Under the pieces are notes generated by a model. The model searched no databases. It worked only from the letters and a program-made list of their open reading frames with translations, and was not told the DNA's origin. Below, in pieces: positions 1-7,759 of a DNA stretch of 64,000 bases. A program made the position numbers and the translations under genes. The first letter of the stretch is position 1, and each line of letters starts with the position of its first letter. This DNA is from CBDFKQ01 sp965248855 (GTDB taxonomy: Bacteria; Bacteroidota; Bacteroidia; Cytophagales; 172606-1). The stretch spans positions 248,001 to 312,000 of the forward strand of contig CBDFKQ010000011.1 in NCBI GenBank assembly GCA_965248855.1, given 5' to 3'.

Positions 1-358
1 TTCGTTTAAACTTTTTGCTTATCCCCGTTTCACAGCCAAAATAATTTTCAAGTACTGTTAACAGGGTTTCCGATTCTTCACGCATCTTTTTTACTATGTC
101 TTTAAACTCAGGCTCATTGCTTATTGAGTTATCGGCCAGTAAGCAAAGGACATTGCAAAGGCCTGTGATTCTAAGCAATGGCGCTTTCAATACATGGTTA
201 AAATGATTGTTGCTTTCCTTATCTGTTTTTTCTATAAATTCTTTTAAGGCTTCCATCATCCCGAGTTGTATTGCATACCTGTCTTTCTCTTCCAGCTTTA
301 TAAAATCGAGCTGCAGGAGTATTTGTTTTATGGCTGTACGGTGGTCGAAGTCATTCAT
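1..358 (-). CDS. Partial protein with a histidine-kinase dimerization (HisKA)-like segment
   Basis: Reading leftward from an ATG at 358, the frame is open for 119 codons and runs off the window, so the stop is not visible. The product begins MNDFDHRTAIKQ. Around residues 55-70 it carries HVLKAPLLRITGL, which matches the H-box pattern of Bacteroidota histidine kinases (H, then L-[RK]-x-P-hxxIxGL). No sensor, PAS or membrane domain precedes it, so it is not a normal kinase; an ATPase domain could only lie outside the window. The start overlaps the end of the upstream glycosyltransferase gene by 8 bases, so the two are probably translationally coupled. The reading frame is solid; the HisKA resemblance is by motif only. 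Confidence 0.6.
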   Translation of the reverse strand, partial: MNDFDHRTAIKQILLQLDFIKLEEKDRYAIQLGMMEALKEFIEKTDKESNNHFNHVLKAPLLRITGLCNVLCLLADNSISNEPEFKDIVKKMREESETLLTVLENYFGCETGISKKFKR

Positions 359-1148
359 TTAGTTTTAAGATTCTTTTATAATAGTCCGTGTAATGTTCTT
401 CCATATAAGCCGTTAAGTCTTTACAATTTTGCAGGTTTCTTTTTTCTCTTCCCATCATGTGGGAGAAAGGACGATTATGAAAACTGCCTAAATTTGTATA
501 ACCTTTGTAAACCGGATAGGGTAATAGTGAACCGATGGTTAAATTATTTTCTATTGCATACCGGTAAGCAAAAAACGGCTCACTGCAGGCAGCAAAAAAA
601 TACGGGTCGTGGAATTTCCCTGCATTTTCATTCAGGAATTGATGCAGTGTTTTGGCATAGGCTTTCATGTGCCCGCAGTCATTGAAACCCAATATTCCGG
701 AATGGATTGTTTTATGTCCCGGCTCGATGTCAATTTTTGCTTTCTTAAGCCTTTGGTTAAAAAACCACATATCGAAGCTGTCAATTTCCATGTTCTGACA
801 AATCAGATCTGCATTTAGGATTTGTTCGGGGATTGCCTCCCATATAAATAAATCCCCGTCCACAAATACAAAGGGTTCTTTTTGAATTTCACAAACATGA
901 ACCTTTACCGCTGTTTGTAAATAGGATCGGTTAAATTCTATTCCTTCCAGGCCCGGGTTACAATCATCATAGGGCAGTTGCAGTTTATCAATCAATATTT
1001 CCTTTCCTTTTTTATCTGTATGAAGGATTACTTTATAACCAAATTTCTTTAGTTGTAATAAACTTAAAGCCCAGGCTAAATAATGGTACTCCGGTTTAAA
1101 AAAATCGGTCGGGTTCTTATGATACAGGTAACCGTGTAAAAATATCAT
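351..1148 (-). CDS. DUF6734-like GT-A type glycosyltransferase
   Basis: This 265-residue cytoplasmic protein looks like a nucleotide-sugar transferase of the DUF6734 type. The N-terminal part (about 20-60) has the WALSLLQLKKFGYKVILHTD pattern with the IDKLQLPY segment typical of that family. FVFVDGDLFIW at 93-103 supplies a DxD metal/nucleotide motif (D97, D99), and HSGILGFN resembles the acceptor-side loop of GT-A folds. There is no signal peptide or membrane segment. It lies 48 bases downstream of the putative virion genes on the same strand and overlaps the next gene. It could modify a virion or host surface glycan, but the substrate is unknown. Family placement is from memory of sequence style, not a search. 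Confidence 0.7.
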   Translation of the reverse strand: MIFLHGYLYHKNPTDFFKPEYHYLAWALSLLQLKKFGYKVILHTDKKGKEILIDKLQLPYDDCNPGLEGIEFNRSYLQTAVKVHVCEIQKEPFVFVDGDLFIWEAIPEQILNADLICQNMEIDSFDMWFFNQRLKKAKIDIEPGHKTIHSGILGFNDCGHMKAYAKTLHQFLNENAGKFHDPYFFAACSEPFFAYRYAIENNLTIGSLLPYPVYKGYTNLGSFHNRPFSHMMGREKRNLQNCKDLTAYMEEHYTDYYKRILKLNE

Positions 1149-1196
1149 TTGTCTGTTTGGCTTTAGTGGTTGTTAAAAATTTGTTTCCGTTAAGGT

Positions 1197-2495
1197 TCAG
1201 CAAAACATGGCGTATTGTGCGTTAAAATTTATTGACTGTGGTGCAATACCGTTTATAAACTGCAGGCGGACAAGTGTCCAGTATACGGGGTATTCTATTT
1301 TATTAAACCTGCCCGGAATAAGGGTAATTAAAAAATCGGGGTCGTTTCTCCATGTTACGGCGTCGTCGCTTACCTGTACCTGAGCCGTTGCTGCCTGCTC
1401 TAAATAAATGCCCCAACGGATTAATTTGGCCTGAAGGCCGGGCAAATTGAGGGCTGAAGCATTTTTATAAGGTAAGTTTACAATCAGGTTGGCGGCCTGT
1501 ACGCCCCTTAACTCTTTCCCCGATAAATTTCCCGCATTTCCTACGGGGAAACTTTGGTAAGGGGCTACAGTTAAGGCTGCATTGGTTACGGTAACTTTAA
1601 GGGGTGTTGCGCCCTGATTACTGATTCCCACATTCCCCGACACATTTACATTCGGAGCTTCAGGAAAATAAACAGGCAGTTTATTATAGGCCGATACTTC
1701 AACCGGTAAACGGGGTGCGCCGCTTTCAAATACACGTAAGAAGCCAAAGTTAAGGACCTGACCGCCTCCCATTGTATATTTTATAAAGAATTTATACTGC
1801 CTTGTCATGTCAGGCAACTGTTCAAAATAATCTGCCCTCTGGTCGTGGGTCGAATAACCCGACGTTCCGTAATCAAAAAATACGCCTTTGTGGTTAACGG
1901 TTAATTGGCTGATGCCCGGATACCAAGCCTGATTGTTTGGCGCCGGCTCATAACTTTCGGCGTGTTGGTCGTTTAGCTGTTTATTAAAATATTTTGTTAC
2001 GGATACATTGTTATTGCATACTTTAATAACGGCTTCATATAAGGTTAATGTTGTTGTGCTTTGGTATTCTGTGGCCTGAACAGTTACGTAATTTGAAAAA
2101 TCCGCATTTCCGGTTACCGGATCGAGTGAAACAAAGCCCGTTTCCAACATTCCGGAAGGGTAACCTGCAAAAGTGCCAAATGCCGACCACACGGCAAACA
2201 TCGCCTGTAACGGAAGTGAAAAAGAACTTTTACTGTACAGAAAAACGGTATTGTTTACCGGAGGGGCTAAAATTCTGATAATCCCGTTAGCTGCCGATGC
2301 GCTCCCTCCGTTTGGGTTTACAAAATCAAAATTACCTGTAAGGGCATCGGGTTTTGTCAGTTCATAATCTGTAACTTTTAATAAGGGGCTTACGGTTTGA
2401 AAGCCTGCCGTTACAGCGGCTGTTAATTGCCCTATATCCGAACTTGTCGCTAATCCGGTTGTTTTGCCGGCGGCACTTCCTTTTTCAATGGCCAT
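1197..2495 (-). CDS. Putative virion protein (spike, fibre or capsid candidate)
   Basis: The 432-residue product has no signal peptide or membrane segment and is rich in Asn, Gly, Thr, Ser and aromatic residues. Its short alternating beta-strand patterns are typical of virion beta proteins. The N-terminus (1-50) is low-complexity and Ala/Thr/Gly-rich. The centre (about 275-320) has a repetitive valine-rich stretch with VNVSGNVGISNQ, reminiscent of fibre or shaft segments. The C-terminus (about 350-432) reads like a compact beta-sandwich. Its start overlaps the end of the transglycosylase gene by 11 bases, so it is in the same operon. I do not recognise a named family. A receptor-binding spike is my first guess and a capsid protein the second. 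Confidence 0.6.
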   Translation of the reverse strand: MAIEKGSAAGKTTGLATSSDIGQLTAAVTAGFQTVSPLLKVTDYELTKPDALTGNFDFVNPNGGSASAANGIIRILAPPVNNTVFLYSKSSFSLPLQAMFAVWSAFGTFAGYPSGMLETGFVSLDPVTGNADFSNYVTVQATEYQSTTTLTLYEAVIKVCNNNVSVTKYFNKQLNDQHAESYEPAPNNQAWYPGISQLTVNHKGVFFDYGTSGYSTHDQRADYFEQLPDMTRQYKFFIKYTMGGGQVLNFGFLRVFESGAPRLPVEVSAYNKLPVYFPEAPNVNVSGNVGISNQGATPLKVTVTNAALTVAPYQSFPVGNAGNLSGKELRGVQAANLIVNLPYKNASALNLPGLQAKLIRWGIYLEQAATAQVQVSDDAVTWRNDPDFLITLIPGRFNKIEYPVYWTLVRLQFINGIAPQSINFNAQYAMFC

Positions 2496-3105
2496 GTTTA
2501 AAAAGTTTATCTTTAAAATAATATGCTAATCCTAAAAGAAGCATTAAGCCGATCCCCGTGCTTTCTTGAATACCCAATTCCCGGTCTGTAAATGGTTTCA
2601 GTATCGGGTTGTTCCGGGCAGCTTTCATAAATTCACCGAGTGTGATTTTTAAATCTTTATTGGAATCAAAAGGGCTGTTGAGTTTTGCTACTAATCTTGC
2701 ATAACCGGGGCTTTTGTCTGATCCCAGTATGTAATTATCCGGCTTTCCGAGTGCCCAGGGGTAAAAAGTCCATGTGTATAAATCCAATATGCTTTTTATC
2801 TTTCCTTTGGCCGGTTTAAAATACCTGTATACATAATCGAGTTGTTCAAGCGCATTCATTTTTTGAAGAGCCGGTATGGTTGTGCCAACATAAGCCGCTG
2901 AATAACTTAACCACTGTATCAAGCCTACTGCCGGTTCTTTGCCTCCCGTATTGTTGTTTTGTGCTTTCGGGTTTAAACCGCTCTCACTCATCATTACTAT
3001 CATCAGCCAGTTAGGATTAAAACCCAAAGTGTTACCGATCAGCGTTACCTTATCGGTGAATGCTTTGCGGATATTACCGGGAATTCTGTTCTCATAAGCC
3101 AGCAT
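2485..3105 (-). CDS. Lytic transglycosylase-like protein with C-terminal membrane segment
   Basis: This 206-residue protein carries an SLT-type muramidase fold at about 20-130. SESGL at 40-44 gives a probable catalytic Glu41, followed by AVGLIQW, the usual substrate-groove motif. FDSNKDLKITLGEFM is an EF-hand/dockerin-like loop (D-x-N-x-D). A hydrophobic stretch near the C-terminus (about 184-198) and a basic tail suggest membrane anchoring. It is clearly paralogous to the first 165 residues of the 962-residue protein at 8254-11142, sharing NPxWLM, ESGL, VGLIQ, a PDN-[FY]-I-[IL]-GS block and the EF-hand-like loop. In a virus this would be a cell-wall-opening virion enzyme. It sits 6 bases after the preceding gene of the operon. 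Confidence 0.8.
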   Translation of the reverse strand: MLAYENRIPGNIRKAFTDKVTLIGNTLGFNPNWLMIVMMSESGLNPKAQNNNTGGKEPAVGLIQWLSYSAAYVGTTIPALQKMNALEQLDYVYRYFKPAKGKIKSILDLYTWTFYPWALGKPDNYILGSDKSPGYARLVAKLNSPFDSNKDLKITLGEFMKAARNNPILKPFTDRELGIQESTGIGLMLLLGLAYYFKDKLFKHGH

Positions 3106-3111
3106 TACCTG

Positions 3112-3426
3112 TTATTCTATTATATGTTTGTTTTCCAGTTCGCGGTTTGGTTTTACCGGTCCTATGTATTCCCGGGTTATAAAGAGTTTTTTCTTTCCCG
3201 AATCCGGTGAAAAATATATCCTGTTAAAAAATGTTACTTCCAGCACATCAATAAATAAACAATTCCAGATAACAACTTCACCGCTTAAGATTTCAAGTAA
3301 AGAATCTCCCGCCTGCATGTAACAGGCTGCATCGCCTCTGTTTTCAAAACTTACACAATTACAATCGGTAGAGACGTTTTCCGTATCGCTTGCAACGGTC
3401 TGGAATGTTTTATGGCTGTAAAGCAT
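3112..3426 (-). CDS. Small beta-rich structural protein, copy 2
   Basis: The 104-residue protein has a strongly beta pattern and no signal or membrane segment. It is paralogous to the 98-residue protein at 3837-4133. Both contain STDC, then SFENRGD or AFENKGD, a central loop ending in DVLE, a YFSPDSGKK or TFDPAQPGKK turn, and a LFITREYIGPVK or LLVTKEFVKPK strand. Such short duplicated beta proteins in a virion operon fit minor capsid or vertex (penton-like) subunits, but that is inference. The C-terminal tail beyond GPVKP is unique to this copy. It is spaced 3 bases from the upstream gene. Confidence 0.65.
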   Translation of the reverse strand: MLYSHKTFQTVASDTENVSTDCNCVSFENRGDAACYMQAGDSLLEILSGEVVIWNCLFIDVLEVTFFNRIYFSPDSGKKKLFITREYIGPVKPNRELENKHIIE

Positions 3427-3429
3427 TTT

Positions 3430-3840
3430 TTAAGGTTTAAAAACTATGTAATCAAATCTTACTTCTTTTACCGATGTTCCGGTTTCCCTCAATGATAAAT
3501 CAAAGCCGGTACCGGTGAAATTGTGCAAAGTCCAAAACACATTATTGTCGAACCTGTAATCCGAATTTGAACCAACCAGAGAACCCGCAATTAAATAATT
3601 TGTAATTCCCAAGTCTACGCCAAAGGGAATGGTGTACAAGGTGTCTGTTCCGCTTGTATCGGCCAAAGGATGTGATGCCTTTAATAATATATGATCGTGG
3701 CTTGTTATTAAATTTAATAAAGCGGCGTTTGTTGCCGGGTCCCCGCTGATGTGCCGGAAATCTAAACTAAACCCACCTTTACTAATAAGGGCTTGTACTG
3801 CCCTTTGGATAAATAAAGTATTGGGTTTAAAGGAGATCAT
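3430..3840 (-). CDS. Small putative virion beta protein
   Basis: The product is a 136-residue soluble protein with an amphipathic N-terminal helix (FIQRAVQALISKGG) followed by strand-rich sequence. It ends in a VRFDYIVFKP strand. Its ATG overlaps the stop of the preceding gene (ATGA, 3837-3840), so it is translationally coupled to the 98-residue beta protein. The two small paralogous proteins flank it directly. I recognise no family. A virion or assembly role is inferred only from its place in the operon. Confidence 0.6.
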   Translation of the reverse strand: MISFKPNTLFIQRAVQALISKGGFSLDFRHISGDPATNAALLNLITSHDHILLKASHPLADTSGTDTLYTIPFGVDLGITNYLIAGSLVGSNSDYRFDNNVFWTLHNFTGTGFDLSLRETGTSVKEVRFDYIVFKP

Positions 3841-4133
3841 ATTTTTGCTTTTGGTTTTACAAATTCTTTGGTAACCAGTAAATATTTTTTTCCCGGCTGC
3901 GCAGGGTCAAAGGTGATATGCTGGTAATAGGTCTTTTCCAATACATCAGCGTCATTGCTGTGTGCCATGCCGTCGCCTGCTTTAATTAGTATTACCACAT
4001 CGGAAACCGTCATAAACACATCAACATCCCCCTTGTTTTCAAAGGCAATACTGGTACAGTCGGTACTGATACTGTCCTGATCCTGCGTAATAGGCAAAAA
4101 CTGTTTGTTGTTATAGTACTTGATCCAGTCCAT
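3837..4133 (-). CDS. Small beta-rich structural protein, copy 1
   Basis: This 98-residue protein is paralogous to the 104-residue protein at 3112-3426. Shared blocks are STDC, FENKGD, the hydrophobic strand before AGDG, DVLEKTYYQHITFDP, and LLVTKEFVKPK. It has no signal peptide. The sequence would fit a single beta-sandwich or jelly-roll domain. It starts 5 bases after the stop of the 297-residue membrane protein and overlaps the following gene by 4 bases. A minor virion subunit is the likely role. No named family is recognised. Confidence 0.65.
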   Translation of the reverse strand: MDWIKYYNNKQFLPITQDQDSISTDCTSIAFENKGDVDVFMTVSDVVILIKAGDGMAHSNDADVLEKTYYQHITFDPAQPGKKYLLVTKEFVKPKAKI

Positions 4134-4138
4134 TTATT

Positions 4139-5032
4139 TTATTTCCCGATTAAATTAAATGCGATCAGTCCGCCCACTCCAAGTATTACAAGTTGCTTGA
4201 TATTGCCGAACATGGAGTTTTCTTTGTTATTGTCAATGAGTTCTTTACTCCTGCTGATGCTTGCATCATTGAGTTTTTGTAATTCGTTTGCCGCTCCGCT
4301 CCTTTCCTCCGGTGTGGCATTGGGGTTATTTAAAACGTCAATCTGGGCTTTTATTAATTCCTGTTGAGTGAGTGCCTCATTTTCTACCTGTTTCATGTTA
4401 ACGCTCCACTTTACCCATTCGGCAATACCATATCCGATTAAAACGGCTGCCACTACAACTACTAAAATAATAACCGGAATAATCCCAAGCCCTGCCATTC
4501 CCGATAAGTTACTGCCTCTTAATTTTACGCCTCCAATGCTTTTTAATTTGGTGAGCGTGCTTGCGTATTGGTTGTTTAAATTATTTATCGCCTGCTTTTG
4601 CGCCCCGCTTACGGGTTTTGTTTTGGCTGTCCTTTCCAGTTCCTGCATGAGCAGGCCCGTTGCGTTGATTGCTTTTTGTGTAGCGGTGGCTTGTTGTTGG
4701 GCGTAGGCTATGCGCTGCGCTTGGGGGTCAATTTGTTTTTCCTCGTTATTATAATAGTATGAAAAACTATCCTCCCTTATCCATGCTTTGCGCTCTATTA
4801 TCCTTCCGGCAATTTGTATTACCGCCATTACTTCATACCATACATATAAGTAATTGGCGACGGCTTCGGTAGTTGTTTTTCCGGTTAGCCTGCCTATCCT
4901 GTTACTGCCGGTTATTTTGGTATCGTAATACTTGCGTAACAGTTCATTGTTGACGATCCCGTTATTTACTTTCGGGTCTGTCCGAACAATGGTGTACCCC
5001 GGGTATTTTTTCGGATAAACTACACGTCCCAT
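4139..5032 (-). CDS. Membrane protein of the putative virion operon
   Basis: The 297-residue product starts with a soluble segment containing YPKKYPGYTIVRTDPK. A helical Gln/Ala-rich region (about 105-160) follows, then a long hydrophobic segment (about 178-202, GIIPVIILVVVVAAVLIGYG). A charged helical stretch comes next, and the protein ends in a second hydrophobic segment (about 275-294, IKQLVILGVGGLIAFNLIG). Two membrane segments in a protein encoded among structural genes fit a viral inner-membrane or vertex-anchoring protein. The NNPNATPEERSGAANELQKLND segment is a typical short linker helix. No family recognised. Confidence 0.65.
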   Translation of the reverse strand: MGRVVYPKKYPGYTIVRTDPKVNNGIVNNELLRKYYDTKITGSNRIGRLTGKTTTEAVANYLYVWYEVMAVIQIAGRIIERKAWIREDSFSYYYNNEEKQIDPQAQRIAYAQQQATATQKAINATGLLMQELERTAKTKPVSGAQKQAINNLNNQYASTLTKLKSIGGVKLRGSNLSGMAGLGIIPVIILVVVVAAVLIGYGIAEWVKWSVNMKQVENEALTQQELIKAQIDVLNNPNATPEERSGAANELQKLNDASISRSKELIDNNKENSMFGNIKQLVILGVGGLIAFNLIGK

Positions 5033-5042
5033 TTTTTTTTAT

Positions 5043-5480
5043 TTAAGAAGCCCTCTTATAAGAAACTTTCATCCTTCTTTTGGGTGCGGCTTTCTTTACC
5101 GTTTTTTTCCTTCCTACCCCGCTAAAATTCGCTTTGTGCCTCTTGTCTATGACTGTCCTCCTGCCTGATGTTCTTTTTCTGTTGATGCTTGCCCTTCTCT
5201 TTTTATTGGTATAGGTAACGGTGGTATAAGCTCCGTTCTTTACGCTGGATATCAGGCCGCTCAACGCTTCGGTTTTCTTGGACAGTTTGATATGGTCGGC
5301 TTTAGCCCTTGCAATGGCTTTTAAAGCGGCTGCATAATCAGCCTTTTTTTGGTTGCATGCCCTTGCCCATTCATTTACTTTTTGGTGGTATTTGGCATGG
5401 GTTGCGATACTTGCAGACGGCCTCGGCTTTTTTGGGGCCTTTGGCATTACCGGTTTCTTTGGATTTTTAAATGTTGGCAT
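5043..5480 (-). CDS. Highly basic, probably nucleic-acid-binding protein
   Basis: This 145-residue protein is dominated by Lys and Arg. It has a proline/lysine-rich head (residues 1-25), a helical Ala/Lys middle, and a C-terminal tail with clusters such as NKKRRASINRKR and KKTVKKAAPKRR. There is no signal or membrane segment. The composition fits a genome-condensing virion protein, and in its operon position it could coat packaged nucleic acid. The charge pattern is directly visible; the function is inferred. Confidence 0.6.
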   Translation of the reverse strand: MPTFKNPKKPVMPKAPKKPRPSASIATHAKYHQKVNEWARACNQKKADYAAALKAIARAKADHIKLSKKTEALSGLISSVKNGAYTTVTYTNKKRRASINRKRTSGRRTVIDKRHKANFSGVGRKKTVKKAAPKRRMKVSYKRAS

Positions 5481-5492
5481 AGTGGTATGTAT

Positions 5493-5714
5493 TTAATTGG
5501 TTATAAATAAATTCTTAAGTTGTGATATCGCCATTGCTTTTAACATTGGCTTTTCTGCGGCTTGCGCCAGTAATAAAAGTTCTTCCGTTGTGCATTTAAG
5601 TAATAAAGTAGAGATAGCGGCTTGAATCACCTCTGCCCCTTCACTGCTTACCGTCAGTTTTATTTCCGGGGGTGGTGCAGCGGGTTTTGTTATATTTTTA
5701 TTTATAAAACTCAT
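5493..5714 (-). CDS. Small helical hypothetical protein
   Basis: This is a 73-residue soluble protein. A Pro-rich linker (PAAPPPEIKLTV) is followed by two amphipathic helices (AEVIQAAISTLLLKCTTEELLLLAQAAE and MLKAMAISQLKNLF). It lies 3 bases after the coiled-coil gene and 12 bases before the basic protein gene, within the leftward operon. No family recognised. It is probably an assembly or accessory protein of the element. Confidence 0.5.
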   Translation of the reverse strand: MSFINKNITKPAAPPPEIKLTVSSEGAEVIQAAISTLLLKCTTEELLLLAQAAEKPMLKAMAISQLKNLFITN

Positions 5715-5717
5715 ATT

Positions 5718-6590
5718 TTAAGCTGCCTTTTGGATGATTAAACGCTTTGCCTTTTCCATGAACCCCGCAAAAAACGGTTCTTCAGGGTTTTGTAAAAATG
5801 CCTCTGTTATTAATCCCCATGCTTTTACCCGATCTGCATCCATTTTTTCAAAGGCATTTGTAGCAATTGATTCTATGAGGTTGCCGGTTACTGTTTTTAA
5901 TCTTTCATCTTCTGTTTGACCGGGTTGTGTTTCCACGCCTGCCAGTGCAGGGTTAGGTGTTACTACTCCCGGCATCCCCTTTTCAACAAAGCCGTACATT
6001 AAGCTTTCTATGCCTGACATCACCCCTTTTGCAACTTTCCCGCTGTGGGAGGTGTATTCTGCTTCCAGTATTTTTAACTCTTCTTCTTTTTTCTTAATAT
6101 CTTCCTCTTTGCGCTTAATCTCCATTTCACGCAGCATATAGGCTATTTCTTTTTTGCTCATCCTGTCCCTGAAATCCAGTTCCCTTTGGTTGAGTGAATT
6201 TTCCTGCTGCCTTATTTCGCCTGCTATTTGAGTGGCATGGTTATAGGTTTGCTGAAGACCTTCCACCGGGTTTATCTGTTGCGGCAAGGATTTTTGCTTT
6301 TCGCCTTTATACCTTTCATAGTCCGCCACGAAGGGTATGCGGTCGGTTTTTCCTGATCCTGCATTGCCTTTGTTGGTGGTTGTCAGCTCTAAAAGGAAAA
6401 CGGTTTGCGGGTCGTTTTCATAGTAAGCAACAGTAGACCGGAGTACTTCTATGGCATCTTCCATGGTCGTGTCTTCCTGCTGGAAATTGGCAGCTTCCGA
6501 GCGCACCGAACCCGATTCTTTTACAAACAACCGCCAGTAGCGCTGTTTGCATTTTACCATCTGGTTTATTAAACTTTCTAAATCACGCAT
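5718..6590 (-). CDS. Coiled-coil protein with an isolated P-loop-like motif
   Basis: The 290-residue protein has a soluble N-terminal domain (1-100) and a long charged coiled coil (about 120-185, with EMEIKRKEEDIKKKEEELK). The C-terminal part (about 190-290) is helical. At 75-82 the sequence GNAGSGKT matches the Walker A pattern. The preceding residues are not a clean hydrophobic strand, and no Walker B is evident, so it is probably not a packaging ATPase. It lies 62 bases downstream of the 121-residue protein gene and 3 bases upstream of the 73-residue gene. A scaffold or assembly role is possible. Confidence 0.55.
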   Translation of the reverse strand: MRDLESLINQMVKCKQRYWRLFVKESGSVRSEAANFQQEDTTMEDAIEVLRSTVAYYENDPQTVFLLELTTTNKGNAGSGKTDRIPFVADYERYKGEKQKSLPQQINPVEGLQQTYNHATQIAGEIRQQENSLNQRELDFRDRMSKKEIAYMLREMEIKRKEEDIKKKEEELKILEAEYTSHSGKVAKGVMSGIESLMYGFVEKGMPGVVTPNPALAGVETQPGQTEDERLKTVTGNLIESIATNAFEKMDADRVKAWGLITEAFLQNPEEPFFAGFMEKAKRLIIQKAA

Positions 6591-6652
6591 GTTTTACTTT
6601 TTTTTGTCTTTCTCTTTAATCTTTTGTCTTTCCTCTCTTGTCTTTAATCCCT

Positions 6653-7018
6653 TCAATCATTTGACAATTGGAACACTACATCTAAATTTAAAGCTGTAGG
6701 ATTTACGGCAAGCGTTTTGACTGTTACCGTTACATAATTGCCTGCGCTTGGTATATCGCATTTTGTGTACCTGTCTGACTTGTTCACGTTACGGGCTGAA
6801 ATATAATCTTCGGCTGCTGTCAGGTACTGGTAAACAAAATTATCATCCCTTATACCGATCTGATAGGGTGCGCCCGGTGCCTGGTTTTCATAGGCTACAT
6901 AACCTGTTGCTTTCTTATAGGCGTTATCCATGGTTACCCTAAATTCCAGAGAAGTTCCGGCAGGTGCGCCTGCGGGTATTATAATATTTTGGGTCTGGTG
7001 TTTTATCCTGTTTGCCAT
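6653..7018 (-). CDS. Putative virion beta protein (small capsid candidate)
   Basis: This 121-residue soluble protein begins MANRIKHQTQNIIIPAGA. It is almost entirely beta-strand-like, with alternating hydrophobics in SLEFRVTMD, YVTVTVKTL and LNLDVVFQLSND. There is no signal or membrane segment. It follows the 203-residue protein gene by 79 bases. A pair of small beta proteins at the centre of a tailless-virus operon could be the main capsid building blocks, as in two-subunit single-jelly-roll viruses. This is a hypothesis without family recognition. Confidence 0.55.
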   Translation of the reverse strand: MANRIKHQTQNIIIPAGAPAGTSLEFRVTMDNAYKKATGYVAYENQAPGAPYQIGIRDDNFVYQYLTAAEDYISARNVNKSDRYTKCDIPSAGNYVTVTVKTLAVNPTALNLDVVFQLSND

Positions 7019-7097
7019 TTACCGGAAAGTTTAATTTTGAAAATAATAAGCGGGGTTTTCACCCGCTTATTTTCATTAGCCGATTGAAGGATTGTGT

Positions 7098-7709
7098 TTA
7101 TCTTTTTCTTGTTCCCACTCCGATTAAACGCACTTCTAAAAAATGGTTGGAACCGGGCAAAGACGATCCGTCAGCCAGTTTTATAGTGGCTGTCAGTTGG
7201 TCTGAATGCTTAATCAGTTTTAAGTTCTCGAGCATTACCGTATCCTTGTGCCCGCTTATTTCCTGTGTGACCCCTGTATCTGAATTATTAAAGAAACGGC
7301 TTGCAGGCAGGTCAACTATTGGTTTATCGTTTACGCTGATCACTATTTCCCCATTCACCAGGGCCAGCGGAATTCCGGGGGCTTGGCTGGTGTATTTGGG
7401 GATGGCTGCATTTGTCCCCGGATCTGTTCCCCAAGCCAGTTTTACGCCTTCCAGTACCATATAGATATTGTCGGGCAACTGGTTTTTATCCAGGTTGGTT
7501 ACTCCCACTTTTCGGGTATTGGAGGAATTTAAAATGTCGGTTGTTCCTGCTGCATTCAACTGCTTGCGGACATAGTAATCCGCATCGTTAAATGTCATTT
7601 TTTTTGTACGTATTAAATTTTGTGTTTCCTGATCGATTTCACCGTTGGCGGCCATTCGGTTAAAGAAACTTTGCGCACGGGTTACCCCGGTAGTGGCGGC
7701 TCTTTTCAT
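7098..7709 (-). CDS. Putative virion protein (major capsid candidate)
   Basis: The 203-residue protein has a basic helical N-terminal arm (1-60, MKRAATTGVTRAQSFFNRMAANGEI). From about 78 (DNIYMVLEGVKLAWG) to the end (HFLEVRLIGVGTRKR) it is strand-rich, with turns GTDPG and NGEIVISVNDKPIVD. An N-terminal arm plus a single compact beta domain is the layout of many jelly-roll capsid proteins. It lies at the centre of the structural operon. It has no signal peptide, membrane segment or recognised family. I rank it first as a major capsid candidate, with low certainty. Confidence 0.5.
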   Translation of the reverse strand: MKRAATTGVTRAQSFFNRMAANGEIDQETQNLIRTKKMTFNDADYYVRKQLNAAGTTDILNSSNTRKVGVTNLDKNQLPDNIYMVLEGVKLAWGTDPGTNAAIPKYTSQAPGIPLALVNGEIVISVNDKPIVDLPASRFFNNSDTGVTQEISGHKDTVMLENLKLIKHSDQLTATIKLADGSSLPGSNHFLEVRLIGVGTRKR

Positions 7710-7759
7710 TTTGCTGGTTGTTTAAATTAGTATTAAGTAATTAGTATTGAGTATTGTAT

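Noticed and set aside
266..818. Two rightward frames (139 and 69 codons) opposite the DUF6734-like gene.
   Set aside because: The opposite strand has the coherent glycosyltransferase with a DxD motif and operon coupling; these frames show no domain or start context.
5940..6390. A viral packaging ATPase, from the Walker A match GNAGSGKT.
   Set aside because: No preceding hydrophobic strand, no Walker B, and the rest of the protein is coiled coil. Kept only as a low-interest observation.
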